The notes beneath the pieces are model-generated. The model searched no databases. It saw nothing but the letters and a program-made list of their open reading frames with translations, and had not been told where the DNA came from. A DNA stretch of 64,000 bases from Candidatus Neomicrothrix sp. UBA814. Lineage in GTDB: Bacteria; Actinomycetota; Acidimicrobiia; Acidimicrobiales; Poriferisodalaceae. This document shows, piece after piece, positions 24,825-34,496 of this stretch. How positions within the stretch are numbered: position 1 is the first letter of the stretch; each line of letters begins with the position of its first letter. The stretch lies in NCBI GenBank assembly GCA_002296525.1, contig DBIA01000017.1, positions 426,768 to 490,767 of the forward strand, given 5' to 3'. Position numbers and translations under genes: made by a program.

Positions 24825-26282
24825 ATGGCTAGTGACTTAATGCTCAAAACCGCTGAAGAGTTATCTGAGCTCATAAGAACCCGAACGGTGAGCTCCCGAG
24901 AATTGCTCGATGAGGCGATTGCTCGATTCGAAGCGTTCAATCCAATAGTCAACGCTATTACTGAACACAAGATCGAAGAAGCCCAAAAAGCTTCATCGAA
25001 CGCAGACGAAGCCACAGCACGCGGTGACTCCATAGGCGTTCTGCATGGGCTACCGGTGACAATCAAAGAGGCTTACGACTGGGTAGGTACTCCTTCAACC
25101 TGGGGAAATCCTGAATGGGTCAACAACTTTCCCGAGCGAAACAGTCCCTCAGTTACACGACTCCAAGACGCAGGGGCGATCATCTGGGCCAAAACCAACG
25201 TCCCGTTCATGCTCGGCGACTGGCAATCCTTTAACGACATCTATGGCTGCACCAATAACCCGTGGGACCTAAACCGAACCCCCGGAGGTTCATCAGGAGG
25301 TTCGGCCGTATCGCTTGCTACCGGAATGTCAGCGTTGGAAATCGGTAGCGATATCGGAGCCTCAATCCGAAATCCGGCGCACTATTGCGGTGTATTCGGT
25401 CACAAACCAACGATGGGTCTCATACCTCAAACGGGTCATACAGCCCCCGGATTTGATACGGAAGTTGATATCGCTGTGATGGGTCCGCTGGCGCGTAGCG
25501 CCAAAGACCTGGACAGGGCGCTATCGGTTCTCGCTGGTCCCGACGGATTCGACGCCAGCGCCTACACGGTGCAGCTTCCCGAAGCAGCTAAAAAAAGACT
25601 TGAGGACTATCGAGTGGGCGTGCTTCTCGACACCACAGCCTGCGTAACTTCGGCAGCTCTAAGAGAGCATCTACAAGACACAATTGATGCGCTTGCTAGT
25701 CGAGGCGTAAACGTCTCTGATGCTGTTCCAGATATCGACCAAAACGAATTTTTCGAGAATTACCTCCTGTTGCTCAGGGCAGCAAACGGTGTATCGATGG
25801 GCGACGAGGCATTTAACACCGCTCGAGTTGGCCACGAAGAATGGGAGCTAGGCGAGCGAAGCTACAGAAATCTCGTCGATCACGCAGCACACATGACCCA
25901 TCGAGAATGGTCCGCTCATAACCACCAACGTGACAAATATCGCAGGGCCTGGGCAGAGTTCTTTGAAGAATACGATCTACTGCTTTGCCCAGCTGCTGCA
26001 TCGACCGCGTTTGTGCACGACCACGAGGGAGAACGCCCCGATCGGACTATCGACATAGATGGCTCTCAAGAACCTGTGGTTGACCAACTGTTCTGGGCTG
26101 GGTGGAGTTGCAGTGTGTATCTACCCAGCACCGTCGCACCAGTGGGTTTGCTTGACGATTTGCCTGTCGGACTCCAAATAGTGGCCCCACACCTGCACGA
26201 CAGAAGGTCGATACATTTCGCATCACTTGTGGAACGCGAATTGGGTGGGTTTGTCGCCCCGCCTGGATACGAGACAATCTGA
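24825..26282 (+). CDS. Amidase signature enzyme
   Basis: 485-residue Ser-cisSer-Lys amidase. The triad is visible as Lys in LPVTIKEAYD, cis-Ser in TPGGSSGGSAVSLA and the nucleophilic Ser in GSDIGASIRNPAHYCG. Family segments VAPVGLLDDLPVGLQIV complete the fold. ATG 24825 is the best start; the upstream in-frame codons overlap the preceding gene. It is probably cotranscribed with the class III aminotransferase. Related to the second amidase of this window (34497-35933), with the same domain plan but clearly divergent sequence. Confidence 0.93.
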   Translation: MASDLMLKTAEELSELIRTRTVSSRELLDEAIARFEAFNPIVNAITEHKIEEAQKASSNADEATARGDSIGVLHGLPVTIKEAYDWVGTPSTWGNPEWVNNFPERNSPSVTRLQDAGAIIWAKTNVPFMLGDWQSFNDIYGCTNNPWDLNRTPGGSSGGSAVSLATGMSALEIGSDIGASIRNPAHYCGVFGHKPTMGLIPQTGHTAPGFDTEVDIAVMGPLARSAKDLDRALSVLAGPDGFDASAYTVQLPEAAKKRLEDYRVGVLLDTTACVTSAALREHLQDTIDALASRGVNVSDAVPDIDQNEFFENYLLLLRAANGVSMGDEAFNTARVGHEEWELGERSYRNLVDHAAHMTHREWSAHNHQRDKYRRAWAEFFEEYDLLLCPAAASTAFVHDHEGERPDRTIDIDGSQEPVVDQLFWAGWSCSVYLPSTVAPVGLLDDLPVGLQIVAPHLHDRRSIHFASLVERELGGFVAPPGYETI

Positions 26283-26326
26283 GAATAAGCGGCAAAGCGA
26301 ACTGGCTTCTGGCAGGCTAGTAAATC

Positions 26327-27175
26327 GTGGACGACCCAATTCATGACCTGCTTGCCGTATTTTCGCTTGACGAACACCCCAACTCAACCTTTACCGGACC
26401 TGGATCAGGTCACGACGAATTTGGTTTGTTTGGTGGCCATCAGCTCGCTCAAGCAGTCATTGCCGCATATCGGTCCGTTGACGCCGAACGGCGCCTTAAC
26501 TCCATTCATGCCTACTTCTTGCGTGGAGGAGACGGTAAACAAAGCGTCACCTATGAGGTAGAGAATATTCGTGACGGACGCGCATTTTGTCAAAGAAGAG
26601 TGAACGGTTTACAGAACGACAAACAGATCTTCGATCTCACGGCGTCATTCCACACCCCAGAAAGTGGACCAGGTGAAATAAACCCTGCGTGGCCTCAAGG
26701 TGTGCAGCCACCCGAAGGTCTTCCAACATTTGAAGAATGCATGGAGGAAGTCGGTCCCATATTTGGACAAGAATGGTCAGAAGGAGCGCGCCCGCTCGAA
26801 TACCGAATCGAACATGCCCCTTGGGCACCTAACGGTCCTTCGGAACAGGGGGGAATCAATTTTTGGTTTCGCGCCCGGCAACCACTGCCCGACGACCCCA
26901 AAACGCACGCTGCGATCTTGGCGTACATGAGCGACGACTGCGTCGCCGACACCCTTCTCGTGCCGTATGGGCGGACCTGGGGGACTGAAGGGACAATGTT
27001 GGTGAGCCTCGACCATTCAATGTGGTTTCACTCCGATGCGCGCGCAGACGACTGGATCTACGTCGAACAATGGCCGGCTGCAGCTTCTGGAGCCCGAGGC
27101 CTTGCCCAAGCTCGCATGTGGCAGAACGAACAACTCGTTGTCTCTATTGCCCAAGAAGCGTTGACACGTTTCTAA
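26327..27175 (+). CDS. Acyl-CoA thioesterase II (TesB-like)
   Basis: 282-residue double-hotdog thioesterase hydrolysing acyl-CoAs. Typical features: FGGHQLAQAVIAAYRSV, SIHAYFLRGGDGKQSVTYEVENIRDGRAFCQRRVNGLQN, and the second hotdog SLDHSMWFHSDARADDWIYVEQWPAAASGARGLAQARMW. GTG 26327 is the start. Its stop overlaps the stop of the convergent hydrolase gene (27172-27175). Confidence 0.92.
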   Translation: MDDPIHDLLAVFSLDEHPNSTFTGPGSGHDEFGLFGGHQLAQAVIAAYRSVDAERRLNSIHAYFLRGGDGKQSVTYEVENIRDGRAFCQRRVNGLQNDKQIFDLTASFHTPESGPGEINPAWPQGVQPPEGLPTFEECMEEVGPIFGQEWSEGARPLEYRIEHAPWAPNGPSEQGGINFWFRARQPLPDDPKTHAAILAYMSDDCVADTLLVPYGRTWGTEGTMLVSLDHSMWFHSDARADDWIYVEQWPAAASGARGLAQARMWQNEQLVVSIAQEALTRF

Positions 27176-28029
27176 GCTGCTGAATCGGCGTTCAAAAACC
27201 AGCTGCGTAACGAATCAGTTACCGCTTCTAACGAGTTAAAGCACCCAAAGTGATCCGAATCGGTGAACGGTTCGACTACCCCTCGAGGCAAACGGTTAGC
27301 TATCGCGGGCGCTGCAGTGGACGGACGGTCCAGGCCGCTAGCCCCATAAGCAACCAAAACGGCCATGGTGATCTGCGGCAAACGCTCCCAGCCATCCTGA
27401 AGAAACTGTTCAAACGCTCTTGATTCCAGAATGGGATTACAAGCCAACTCAACTGAACCATCGGCAAGATCAACAAAACCGTGATCGACGTACGCTTTAA
27501 GACACTCTGGATGCAATTCGTCCAACGGCGGACGAGAACTATATCGATCAACTGCGTCTTTCCGAGAAGGGAACACGGAACGCCGCCGCTTAGTAGCTTC
27601 CACGAAATCGAAGGCGCCTTCTGGTCGATCTTCTGTGCGCTCAAAAATTATGGGCTCAAACACCCAAGCACGTTGGAAAGCTTCGGGGCGGGCGAGGCTT
27701 GCTAGGAGCCCCGTCGCTCCACCCATCGAATGCCCCACCACCCAAGCGTCTCGCACCTCGAGCGCATCAATGACTGAGACAACGTCAGCGACCATTCGGT
27801 GATCAAAAAAATTGACGTCGGCTGGGTTGGTCGTTGCTCCGTGAGCACGTAAATCAACGCAAATAGCTCGAAACTCTTCCCCAAGCCGTGTGATTACAGG
27901 CTCCCACATTCGCGAAACTAAACCCGTCCCGTGAATGAATATGGTGGGGTGTCCATCTCCGCCGTAATCGTGCACAGCAAGCTCAACGTGATCTTCTGAC
28001 GAAACAAAACTTGTACGTGGTGTCAGCAT
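27172..28029 (-). CDS. Alpha/beta hydrolase (Ser nucleophile)
   Basis: 285-residue alpha/beta hydrolase with HGTGLVSRMW oxyanion turn, nucleophile elbow VVGHSMGGATG and a C-terminal His in DSDHFGCF. I start at ATG 28029 (MLTPRTSF); the open frame upstream overlaps the CoA-transferase gene. Probably the last gene of a minus-strand run of three (hydrolase, CoA-transferase, hydrolase), 13 bases after the CoA-transferase stop. May cleave an ester or a ring-opened product made by its neighbours. Confidence 0.83.
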   Translation of the reverse strand: MLTPRTSFVSSEDHVELAVHDYGGDGHPTIFIHGTGLVSRMWEPVITRLGEEFRAICVDLRAHGATTNPADVNFFDHRMVADVVSVIDALEVRDAWVVGHSMGGATGLLASLARPEAFQRAWVFEPIIFERTEDRPEGAFDFVEATKRRRSVFPSRKDAVDRYSSRPPLDELHPECLKAYVDHGFVDLADGSVELACNPILESRAFEQFLQDGWERLPQITMAVLVAYGASGLDRPSTAAPAIANRLPRGVVEPFTDSDHFGCFNSLEAVTDSLRSWFLNADSAA

Positions 28030-28042
28030 CGAATCGAAACCT

Positions 28043-29224
28043 TCAAGCGACGATGTTCTGATTGTGGAGATCTTGAATTTGGTTTTGGCTGAAGCCAAGC
28101 TCATCCAAAATTTCGTCGGTGTGCTCACCTTTACTCGGCGCGTGTCGATGTAACCCAGTGGGAGTTCCACTGAACCTGACCGGTGACTTGACGGTTCTTA
28201 TGGGCCCGGCGGCAGGGTGGACTTCGCTAACGATGATGTCGTTGTGTAGCACTTGAGGGTCATCAAAGACTTCCTGCCGGGAGAGCACTCTGGCGCAAGG
28301 AACATCGGCTTCTTCTAAAGCTGAGAGAGCATCGTCAGTGGAGAAACGCTTCAGGACCGCTGCGAATTCGGCTCGCTGAGCGGCAGAGTTCTGTAGTCGA
28401 GCGTCTCGGGTAGCAAATCTGGGATCCTCAGCGAGCTCAGGTCTCCCTAACGCCTCACAAGCTCCTTTGTATTGTGCGAAGTTCACCCAGTTCGCTGCGA
28501 TCTGGCCGTCCGCTGTGTCCCACGGCTCATACCACTCGCTATATGTCGGAGCTGGCTCACCTTCAGGAAGCGATTCGTTCCAAAAGACTTCTAACCACAT
28601 CCAGTGAAGCATCGCGTCGAGCAACGCAACCTCAATGTGTTGTCCTCCCGCTCCATTCGACCTTGCCACTAACGCCGCGAGTATTGCATTCGCGCCAGCC
28701 ATAGCAGTTTGTTTGTCGGCCACCACAGCTTTGACGTACGTGCCGTTTTGGGCTTCTGCCATTCCTGAGATCGCCTGAATGATTGGGTCGTACACAGGTC
28801 GGTCGACGTAGGGGCCATCTGCCCCGAAGCCTGATACCGATAGGTAGATCAAATCTGGGTTTACGCTGGCAAAATCCGGGTAGGCGATCTTTAAACGTTC
28901 GGCCACACCTGGACGAAAATTTTGGATGAAGACGTCTGCTTCCGAGACGAGTTGCATCAGAATGTCGCGACCCACGTCGGATCTGACATCTAGATCCATG
29001 CCCCGTTTATTTCGGTGCATATGAACCCAACACCCAGACTGGTCGCCGCTGGTCGCGCCGGTCATTCGCATTACATCGGGAGTGCCGACCTTCTCGACGA
29101 AGACCACATCGGCACCAAATTCGGCGAGCCAGGAACTAACCCACGGTCCAGCAACCGCGCTTGATACATCCACAACCTTGATGCCAGCCAAGGGACCGCT
29201 GCTGTTATCTCTTCGCTCTTCCAC
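28043..29224 (-). CDS. CaiB/BaiF family CoA-transferase (class III)
   Basis: 393-residue class III CoA-transferase, moving CoA between an acyl-CoA and a free acid. Typical opening VVDVSSAVAGPWVSSWLAEFGADVVFVEK, then NKRGMDLDVRSDVGRDI, VFIQNFRPGV and DLIYLSVSGFGADGPYVDRPVYDPI; the Asp in VYDPI is the expected catalytic residue that carries the acyl anhydride. GTG 29224 is the start. Flanked by alpha/beta hydrolases four bases upstream and 13 bases downstream, an apparent operon. Confidence 0.92.
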   Translation of the reverse strand: MEERRDNSSGPLAGIKVVDVSSAVAGPWVSSWLAEFGADVVFVEKVGTPDVMRMTGATSGDQSGCWVHMHRNKRGMDLDVRSDVGRDILMQLVSEADVFIQNFRPGVAERLKIAYPDFASVNPDLIYLSVSGFGADGPYVDRPVYDPIIQAISGMAEAQNGTYVKAVVADKQTAMAGANAILAALVARSNGAGGQHIEVALLDAMLHWMWLEVFWNESLPEGEPAPTYSEWYEPWDTADGQIAANWVNFAQYKGACEALGRPELAEDPRFATRDARLQNSAAQRAEFAAVLKRFSTDDALSALEEADVPCARVLSRQEVFDDPQVLHNDIIVSEVHPAAGPIRTVKSPVRFSGTPTGLHRHAPSKGEHTDEILDELGFSQNQIQDLHNQNIVA

Positions 29225-29228
29225 GGCT

Positions 29229-30026
29229 TCAATCTCCAGAAATGGGATGTCTCATGATGAAATCTATGGCAGCTCGGTTCCAACCGGTCGGGTCATGGGC
29301 GTTCACTGCGTGAGAAGCCGGTAATTCGACAATCTCGATCCCGGCAATTTTCCTCACCCGAGGTAAATGGCGTTGAAAACGCTCTTCCTCGACCCCATTT
29401 GTGAACAACACCGGAGCCGTGATCTCTGCCAGCGAATCACCCAGGGGAAGAGCGTAATTAGTCACACGGAAAGAGGCCGCAATGCCAGCGGCGGTGTGTT
29501 CGCTGAATTCGTTAGCCAATAGTTTTAATGTTTCTGCAGCGATGCGTTTGGAACGACCAGGGTTGATCCAACTGTCACGTAAACACTCGACCCCTTCCTC
29601 ATCGACTTGGTCAGCGATCTTGCTCACCATCGTTCGATTTCGTTCTTGCCACTCAGTTGGTTCCGCGAACCCCGACGCTGAGTTAGTGATAATGAGCCCC
29701 CCCACTCGTTCGGGGTGACTGACGGCGTAGTGCATCACTAATGCAGCTCCCATTGACTGACCAATCAGCCAAATTCGGTCGATCTCTAGTTCTTCGCGGA
29801 TGTTCTCGAACTCCTCGATATAGCCGTGGGGTTCGTAGCGTTTCTGCTCTTCGGGGCTGGGGGACTTTCCGTGGCCCCATAACTCAACCACCACCGGTCG
29901 ACAAACAGTTCGCAGCGCGGAAATGTTGTCGTGCCAATAGGACCTGCTACCCAGCGCGCCGTGAACTAGAAGAGCTACGGGCCCGACTCCCTCGTGGATC
30001 ACTTTATGTAAATGTTGATCGATCAC
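29229..30026 (-). CDS. Alpha/beta hydrolase (Ser nucleophile)
   Basis: 265-residue alpha/beta hydrolase: VHGALGSRSYW oxyanion turn, WLIGQSMGAALVMHYA nucleophile elbow, ELPASHAVNAHDP catalytic His. I prefer GTG 30026; an in-frame TTG lies one codon upstream. No good Shine-Dalgarno sequence is seen. First gene of the three-gene run with the CoA-transferase. Confidence 0.8.
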   Translation of the reverse strand: MIDQHLHKVIHEGVGPVALLVHGALGSRSYWHDNISALRTVCRPVVVELWGHGKSPSPEEQKRYEPHGYIEEFENIREELEIDRIWLIGQSMGAALVMHYAVSHPERVGGLIITNSASGFAEPTEWQERNRTMVSKIADQVDEEGVECLRDSWINPGRSKRIAAETLKLLANEFSEHTAAGIAASFRVTNYALPLGDSLAEITAPVLFTNGVEEERFQRHLPRVRKIAGIEIVELPASHAVNAHDPTGWNRAAIDFIMRHPISGD

Positions 30027-30073
30027 CAATAGCCATCATGCACCGAAAAGAAACACTGATGCTTTCTTTCTGC

Positions 30074-30988
30074 TTAGCTAACCGATCTCGGTGGCGAACT
30101 AGAGGATCGCTCACCGCTCGAGACTTCTTTGAGTCCAACACCTGCATGGACAATTAAGACCCCGAGCACCACAGATCCTCCGATTATGGCTTGGAGCGAA
30201 AGGTTTTCGCCCACGACCAACGCAGCAAAAACCGGGCTCAAAGCAGTTTCGCCCAGCAGCAAAAGTGCTGTTTCCGGGCTTGGTAGCAGGCGCCCGCCCA
30301 AAGTGATGAGAGCCATAGCGAGAGGCAAAATAAACAGGCCTAGTGCGAGCATCAGGGCGAAATCTTTGCCCGATAGTGAAGCGTCGGTGCCGATGATGGC
30401 CAATGCGATGCACCCAAGAAATCCGCCGAAAGCTGCTGTGGGAACCATATCGAGGTGCTTGTTCACGCGGATGATCGTCAAGTTGGCCGAAAAACCGAGC
30501 GAACAACACAATGCGAATAGGTTCCCATCGCTCAATAACCCTCCCGAGGTTCCCCCGACAGCGATAGCGACCCCTATGAGAGCAAAAGGCATTGAAATAA
30601 GGGTCCGACGAGCCACTGTGACCCCAACAAAAATTTTGGTCCAAAGCGCAGCCCAAAATGGTGAGAGAGCCAAGATGAGCACAACGTTGGATACGGGAGC
30701 GCGGTCGACGGCTACGACAAACAAAATTGTTCCCGATCCCGACAAAACGCTGGCCACAATTCCCCAACGCCCGAGTGCCATTAACACTCCCCAAAGACCT
30801 CCCCGATAGCGCGCTACCAGGAATACGCCGAGAGCGATGCCCAATAAACCGGTGCGCCACATCGCGTTTGTCATGCTCGAAGCGTCGACGAGCCTGACAA
30901 ACGTTGCGTCTGGAATAATCGCTGCTACCCCGAGAGAAGTGAGAAGCAGACCTCGACGATGCTCAGATCCGGCCACCTTTAGTTGCAA
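30074..30988 (-). CDS. EamA/DMT-family permease
   Basis: 304 residues with about ten transmembrane helices, arranged as the two EamA repeats of the drug/metabolite transporter superfamily (first repeat AAIIPDATFVRLVDAS...TLISMPFALIGVAIAVGG; second repeat begins near SLGFSANLTIIRV). The C-terminal helix ends in a hydrophilic Ser-rich tail. The start is a TTG at 30988 with a GTG five codons in. Substrate unknown; export of a metabolite or amino acid is typical. Confidence 0.82.
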   Translation of the reverse strand: MQLKVAGSEHRRGLLLTSLGVAAIIPDATFVRLVDASSMTNAMWRTGLLGIALGVFLVARYRGGLWGVLMALGRWGIVASVLSGSGTILFVVAVDRAPVSNVVLILALSPFWAALWTKIFVGVTVARRTLISMPFALIGVAIAVGGTSGGLLSDGNLFALCCSLGFSANLTIIRVNKHLDMVPTAAFGGFLGCIALAIIGTDASLSGKDFALMLALGLFILPLAMALITLGGRLLPSPETALLLLGETALSPVFAALVVGENLSLQAIIGGSVVLGVLIVHAGVGLKEVSSGERSSSSPPRSVS

Positions 30989-31135
30989 TCCAAATCGATT
31001 GGAAATATTTGGCTGATCAGTTGATTGCCAGCTTCACTTATGTGGGAATGGAAAGTTAAAGACAGGCTTTCGCCTGCGCGCGCGTGGTTCTTCATATGCC
31101 CGGCTTGTCTTCCGTTTTGTCAAATATTTTCTTGT

Positions 31136-33583
31136 TCATAACCGAACACGCTGATTAGTTGGATCATAAAAACTACGAATGCTTGGGGTGACGGGACGCC
31201 GACGCGTACCAATTTCTATTTCCCATTTCCCTCCGTTAATTAATTCCTGGTCAACGCCATCGCTGTTAGTGACATACGCCATCGTCAAGCATCGATCTTC
31301 GGTGTGGCTCCACATTCCGCCTGTAGTGCGACCCATATAGACACCATCGCGAAAGATTGGATCATCGTGGTAGCTGATTAAGTCCGTATCTTCGATTCGG
31401 AACTGGATAAGGCGTTTACTTCGGGGGACGTCTCTTTGTTTTAGTAATGCATCTCTGCCTATGAAACCGCCAGGTTTGTCCCACGCGACAGCAAAGCCGA
31501 GTCCCGCTTCCAGAGGCGTATCTTCATCAGAAATGTCGTGGCCCCAGTGGCGGTATCCCGCTTCCAGACGCAGGGAGTTCATGGCGTGAAACCCAGCGTG
31601 GCGAAGCCCAAACGAGCGACCCGCTTGCACGATCGACAGATACAGCGTTTCTGCGGCGTCAACTGGCACGTACAGTTCCCATCCGAGTTCGCCCACATAA
31701 CTCATACGCAACGCTTTGCAAGGGGTACCCCCGATCTCAACCTCTCGCATGCTCCCAAAAGGACAATGCTCGTTAGACAGGTCAGCATCGGAAATGCTGT
31801 CAAGTAGATGGCGAGATGACGGACCCATCACGCCGAGGACACCCCACTGCTCGGTGATGTCTGAAATCTCGACATTGTGTTGACGGCTGGCACGGCGCAG
31901 CCACGCCCAGTCACGAGTTTGAGATGCTGCGCTGGTGATGACCCAAAATTCGTCTTGGCTGAGGCGGGTAACGGTGAGGTCTGCTTCGATGCCGCCTCGG
32001 TCATTCAGCCATTGGGTGTAAACGCCGCGACCAGGTTCGACATCTATTGCGTTCGCACTCAACCGTTCAAGTAGATCGAGGGCTTCTGGACCTCTGACAA
32101 CAAACTTGGCGAACGAACTTTGGTCGAACAGCCCTACGTTGTTTCGTACGGCGTCACATTCGGCGCGCATATTCTCATGCCAGTTTTGTTTTCCGTACGA
32201 GTACTCATATTGAGGAATTTGGTCGTCGTGGGCGAACCAATTTGGGCGTTCCCATCCGGCGGTCTCACCAAAAACTGCTCCTTGGGCGGCGAGGGCTTCA
32301 TGAAGCGCGCTTTTTCGTATGTTTCGCGCTGATTCGTATTGGCGGAACGGCCAGTGCATTGCGTAGAGAAGCCCTAAGGATTCCGAAATTCGGTCCTTGA
32401 GGTAAGTGCGGTCGTTCTGGAAGGGGAAAGACCGGCGAATATCCACGCCTGAAAGGTCCATAGGAGGATGTCCGTCGACGATCCAATCGGCCAAAACCCA
32501 ACCAGCCCCTCCCGCAGTTTGGATACCGACCGAATTGAAACCGGCTGCGACAAAGCATCGGTCAACTTCAGGCGCCTCTCCCAGGTAGAAGGTGCCGTCT
32601 GGCGTGAACGCCTCAGGTCCGTTGAAGAACAATTGCAAACCGGCGTCAGCTAGAGAAGGCATTCGATGACATGCCGCTTCGAAGATTGGTCCGATATGGT
32701 CCCAGTCTTCGGGCAAGGTGCCGAAGCAAAAATCACGAGGAATGCCGTCAAGATTCCAAACTTTCGCTTTGGGTTCGAAAAAGCCGGCCATGATTTTGCC
32801 GGTCTCTTCCTTGAAATAGGTGTAATTGCGCGGATCTCGAACAATTGGCATGCCTCGTTCCGCTCCGTCGAGAGGTTCAGTCACTATGTAGAAGTGCTCG
32901 CAGGCCTGAAGTGGCACATTGACGCCGATGGTTTCAGCAAGGTGGCGTGTCCACATCCCAGCTGCCATTACTACTGACTCGGCTAGGACAGTTTGACCTT
33001 CCTCTGTCTGCACGCCGATACATGTATCGCCCTTTTTCAGTAGTCGCTTAACAGCGACTCCTTCAATGACTGTTGCTCCGCCGTTGCGGGCGCCCTTAAC
33101 CAAGGCCATAGTCGTATCGACGGGTGATGTTTGACCGTCTTTAGGAATGAACAGGGCGCCGATCAGATCATCTGTTCGCAAGAGCGGCACCTTTTCGTTC
33201 AGCTCGTCCATCCCGATTTCTCGAATGTCGACCCCGACGGTTGACGCCATTGATATCCCTCGGCGCATCTCTTCCCAACGTTCGGGATCCGATGCAACTG
33301 AAATCGACCCCGGAGCCCGGTACCCCGTCGCTTGACCAGTTTCATCCTCCAGCTCTTCGAACAAACGGGTTGAGTACGTCGCCAATTTGGTCAGAGAATG
33401 AGTTGACTTAAGTTGGGAGACTAAACCTGCGGCATGCCAGGTTGTGCCACCTGTCAGCTGTCCTTGTTCTAAAAGCAAAACGTCCGAAACATCTCTTTTG
33501 GTGAGGTGATAGGCGATACTGGCGCCAATTATGCCGCCACCGATAACGATTACCTGGGCTCGATCCGGAAGCTCAACAGTCAT
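31136..33583 (-). CDS. Dimethylglycine/sarcosine dehydrogenase-like flavoprotein with GcvT-type C-terminus
   Basis: 815-residue two-part protein. The N-terminal half is an FAD amine oxidase (VIVIGGGIIGASIAYHL; GGTTWHAAGLVSQ, in which His50 matches the covalent flavin attachment site of DMGDH/sarcosine dehydrogenase). The C-terminal half is an aminomethyltransferase/GcvT domain expected to bind tetrahydrofolate (LLERLSANAIDVEPGRGVYTQWLNDRGGIEADLTVTRL, RLEAGYRHWGHDISDEDTPLEAGL). Predicted to demethylate an N-methyl amino acid, passing formaldehyde to folate. Promoter region is shared with the divergent SDR gene. Confidence 0.9.
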   Translation of the reverse strand: MTVELPDRAQVIVIGGGIIGASIAYHLTKRDVSDVLLLEQGQLTGGTTWHAAGLVSQLKSTHSLTKLATYSTRLFEELEDETGQATGYRAPGSISVASDPERWEEMRRGISMASTVGVDIREIGMDELNEKVPLLRTDDLIGALFIPKDGQTSPVDTTMALVKGARNGGATVIEGVAVKRLLKKGDTCIGVQTEEGQTVLAESVVMAAGMWTRHLAETIGVNVPLQACEHFYIVTEPLDGAERGMPIVRDPRNYTYFKEETGKIMAGFFEPKAKVWNLDGIPRDFCFGTLPEDWDHIGPIFEAACHRMPSLADAGLQLFFNGPEAFTPDGTFYLGEAPEVDRCFVAAGFNSVGIQTAGGAGWVLADWIVDGHPPMDLSGVDIRRSFPFQNDRTYLKDRISESLGLLYAMHWPFRQYESARNIRKSALHEALAAQGAVFGETAGWERPNWFAHDDQIPQYEYSYGKQNWHENMRAECDAVRNNVGLFDQSSFAKFVVRGPEALDLLERLSANAIDVEPGRGVYTQWLNDRGGIEADLTVTRLSQDEFWVITSAASQTRDWAWLRRASRQHNVEISDITEQWGVLGVMGPSSRHLLDSISDADLSNEHCPFGSMREVEIGGTPCKALRMSYVGELGWELYVPVDAAETLYLSIVQAGRSFGLRHAGFHAMNSLRLEAGYRHWGHDISDEDTPLEAGLGFAVAWDKPGGFIGRDALLKQRDVPRSKRLIQFRIEDTDLISYHDDPIFRDGVYMGRTTGGMWSHTEDRCLTMAYVTNSDGVDQELINGGKWEIEIGTRRRPVTPSIRSFYDPTNQRVRL

Positions 33584-33693
33584 GGTTCGGTAAATCTAGA
33601 CGGATCTTCGCTTACCAGCAGCACTTCTCGACGCGCCGCAGGTTCATTAGCGCGATGATGTACCTCACTCTTATGGGGGATAGGAAATATCAG

Positions 33694-34476
33694 ATGCAAC
33701 TGGACTTGAATGGGCGAAGGGCAGTCGTTACTGGCGCCAGCCTTGGAATAGGAGCGGCCACCGTTCGGCTTCTTTCCGATATGGGTGCCGAGATCGAATT
33801 TTGTGCACGTAACCAGGAAGCAGTTGACGAGCTAGCGAGCTACCAATCAGCTAGCGGCAGCCCGTTGTATGGGCACGTTGCTGATATGGGGGATAGGGCA
33901 TCTGTAGAACAATTTCTTGCCGAAGTCAGCACTAGGGGAGCAGTGTCGATCTTGGTGAACAACGTTGGAGCTTCCCCTTCCCGAAATTTTCAGTACATGA
34001 GTGATGAAGACTGGACTGACCTTCACGAACTCAACCTGATGTCTGCAGTGAGATGCAGTCGCCATTTCCTTGCGGGTATGCGCGAGCAGCAGTGGGGTCG
34101 GATCATCATGATCGCAAGCGGCGCCGCAAAATACCCAGGTGCGGCCCTCGTTGATTACGCAGCGACAAAAGCTGCGATGGTAGCTACGGGGAAGGCGCTT
34201 GCTGGCAAATACGGGCGAGATGGTGTGCTCGTAAATTCGGTGCTCCCGGGGTTGATCCACACAGCGATGTGGGACCGAGCAGCGGGCGAAGTTGCCGAGG
34301 CTAGTGGCACCACTGCCGAGCAAATTCTTGCAAACAACTCAAAAAGTGTTCCCGTTGGTCGATATGGAACCGCCGAAGAGGTGGCCAACGTGATCGGATT
34401 TCTCTGTTCCGACGCAGCCTCGTACGTTAACGGCGCAGCGATAGATGTTGATGGTGGCCAAGGCACTCACGTGTGA
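33694..34476 (+). CDS. Short-chain dehydrogenase/reductase
   Basis: 260-residue SDR. Cofactor motif TGASLGIG at the N-terminus, NNVG strand motif, catalytic Ser in IASGAAKYPG, YAATK Tyr/Lys pair, and the terminal SDAASYVNGAAIDVDGGQG. I choose ATG 33694 because AGGAA is spaced seven bases before it and the fold starts at once; two in-frame ATGs further upstream are less likely. Oxidises or reduces an alcohol/ketone; substrate unknown. Confidence 0.92.
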   Translation: MQLDLNGRRAVVTGASLGIGAATVRLLSDMGAEIEFCARNQEAVDELASYQSASGSPLYGHVADMGDRASVEQFLAEVSTRGAVSILVNNVGASPSRNFQYMSDEDWTDLHELNLMSAVRCSRHFLAGMREQQWGRIIMIASGAAKYPGAALVDYAATKAAMVATGKALAGKYGRDGVLVNSVLPGLIHTAMWDRAAGEVAEASGTTAEQILANNSKSVPVGRYGTAEEVANVIGFLCSDAASYVNGAAIDVDGGQGTHV

Positions 34477-34496
34477 CCACTGAACAGGTTTGTGCT

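Noticed and set aside
30111..30860. 249-codon minus-strand ORF inside the EamA gene
   Set aside because: Arg-rich frame-shifted shadow; the EamA frame carries the ten hydrophobic helices.
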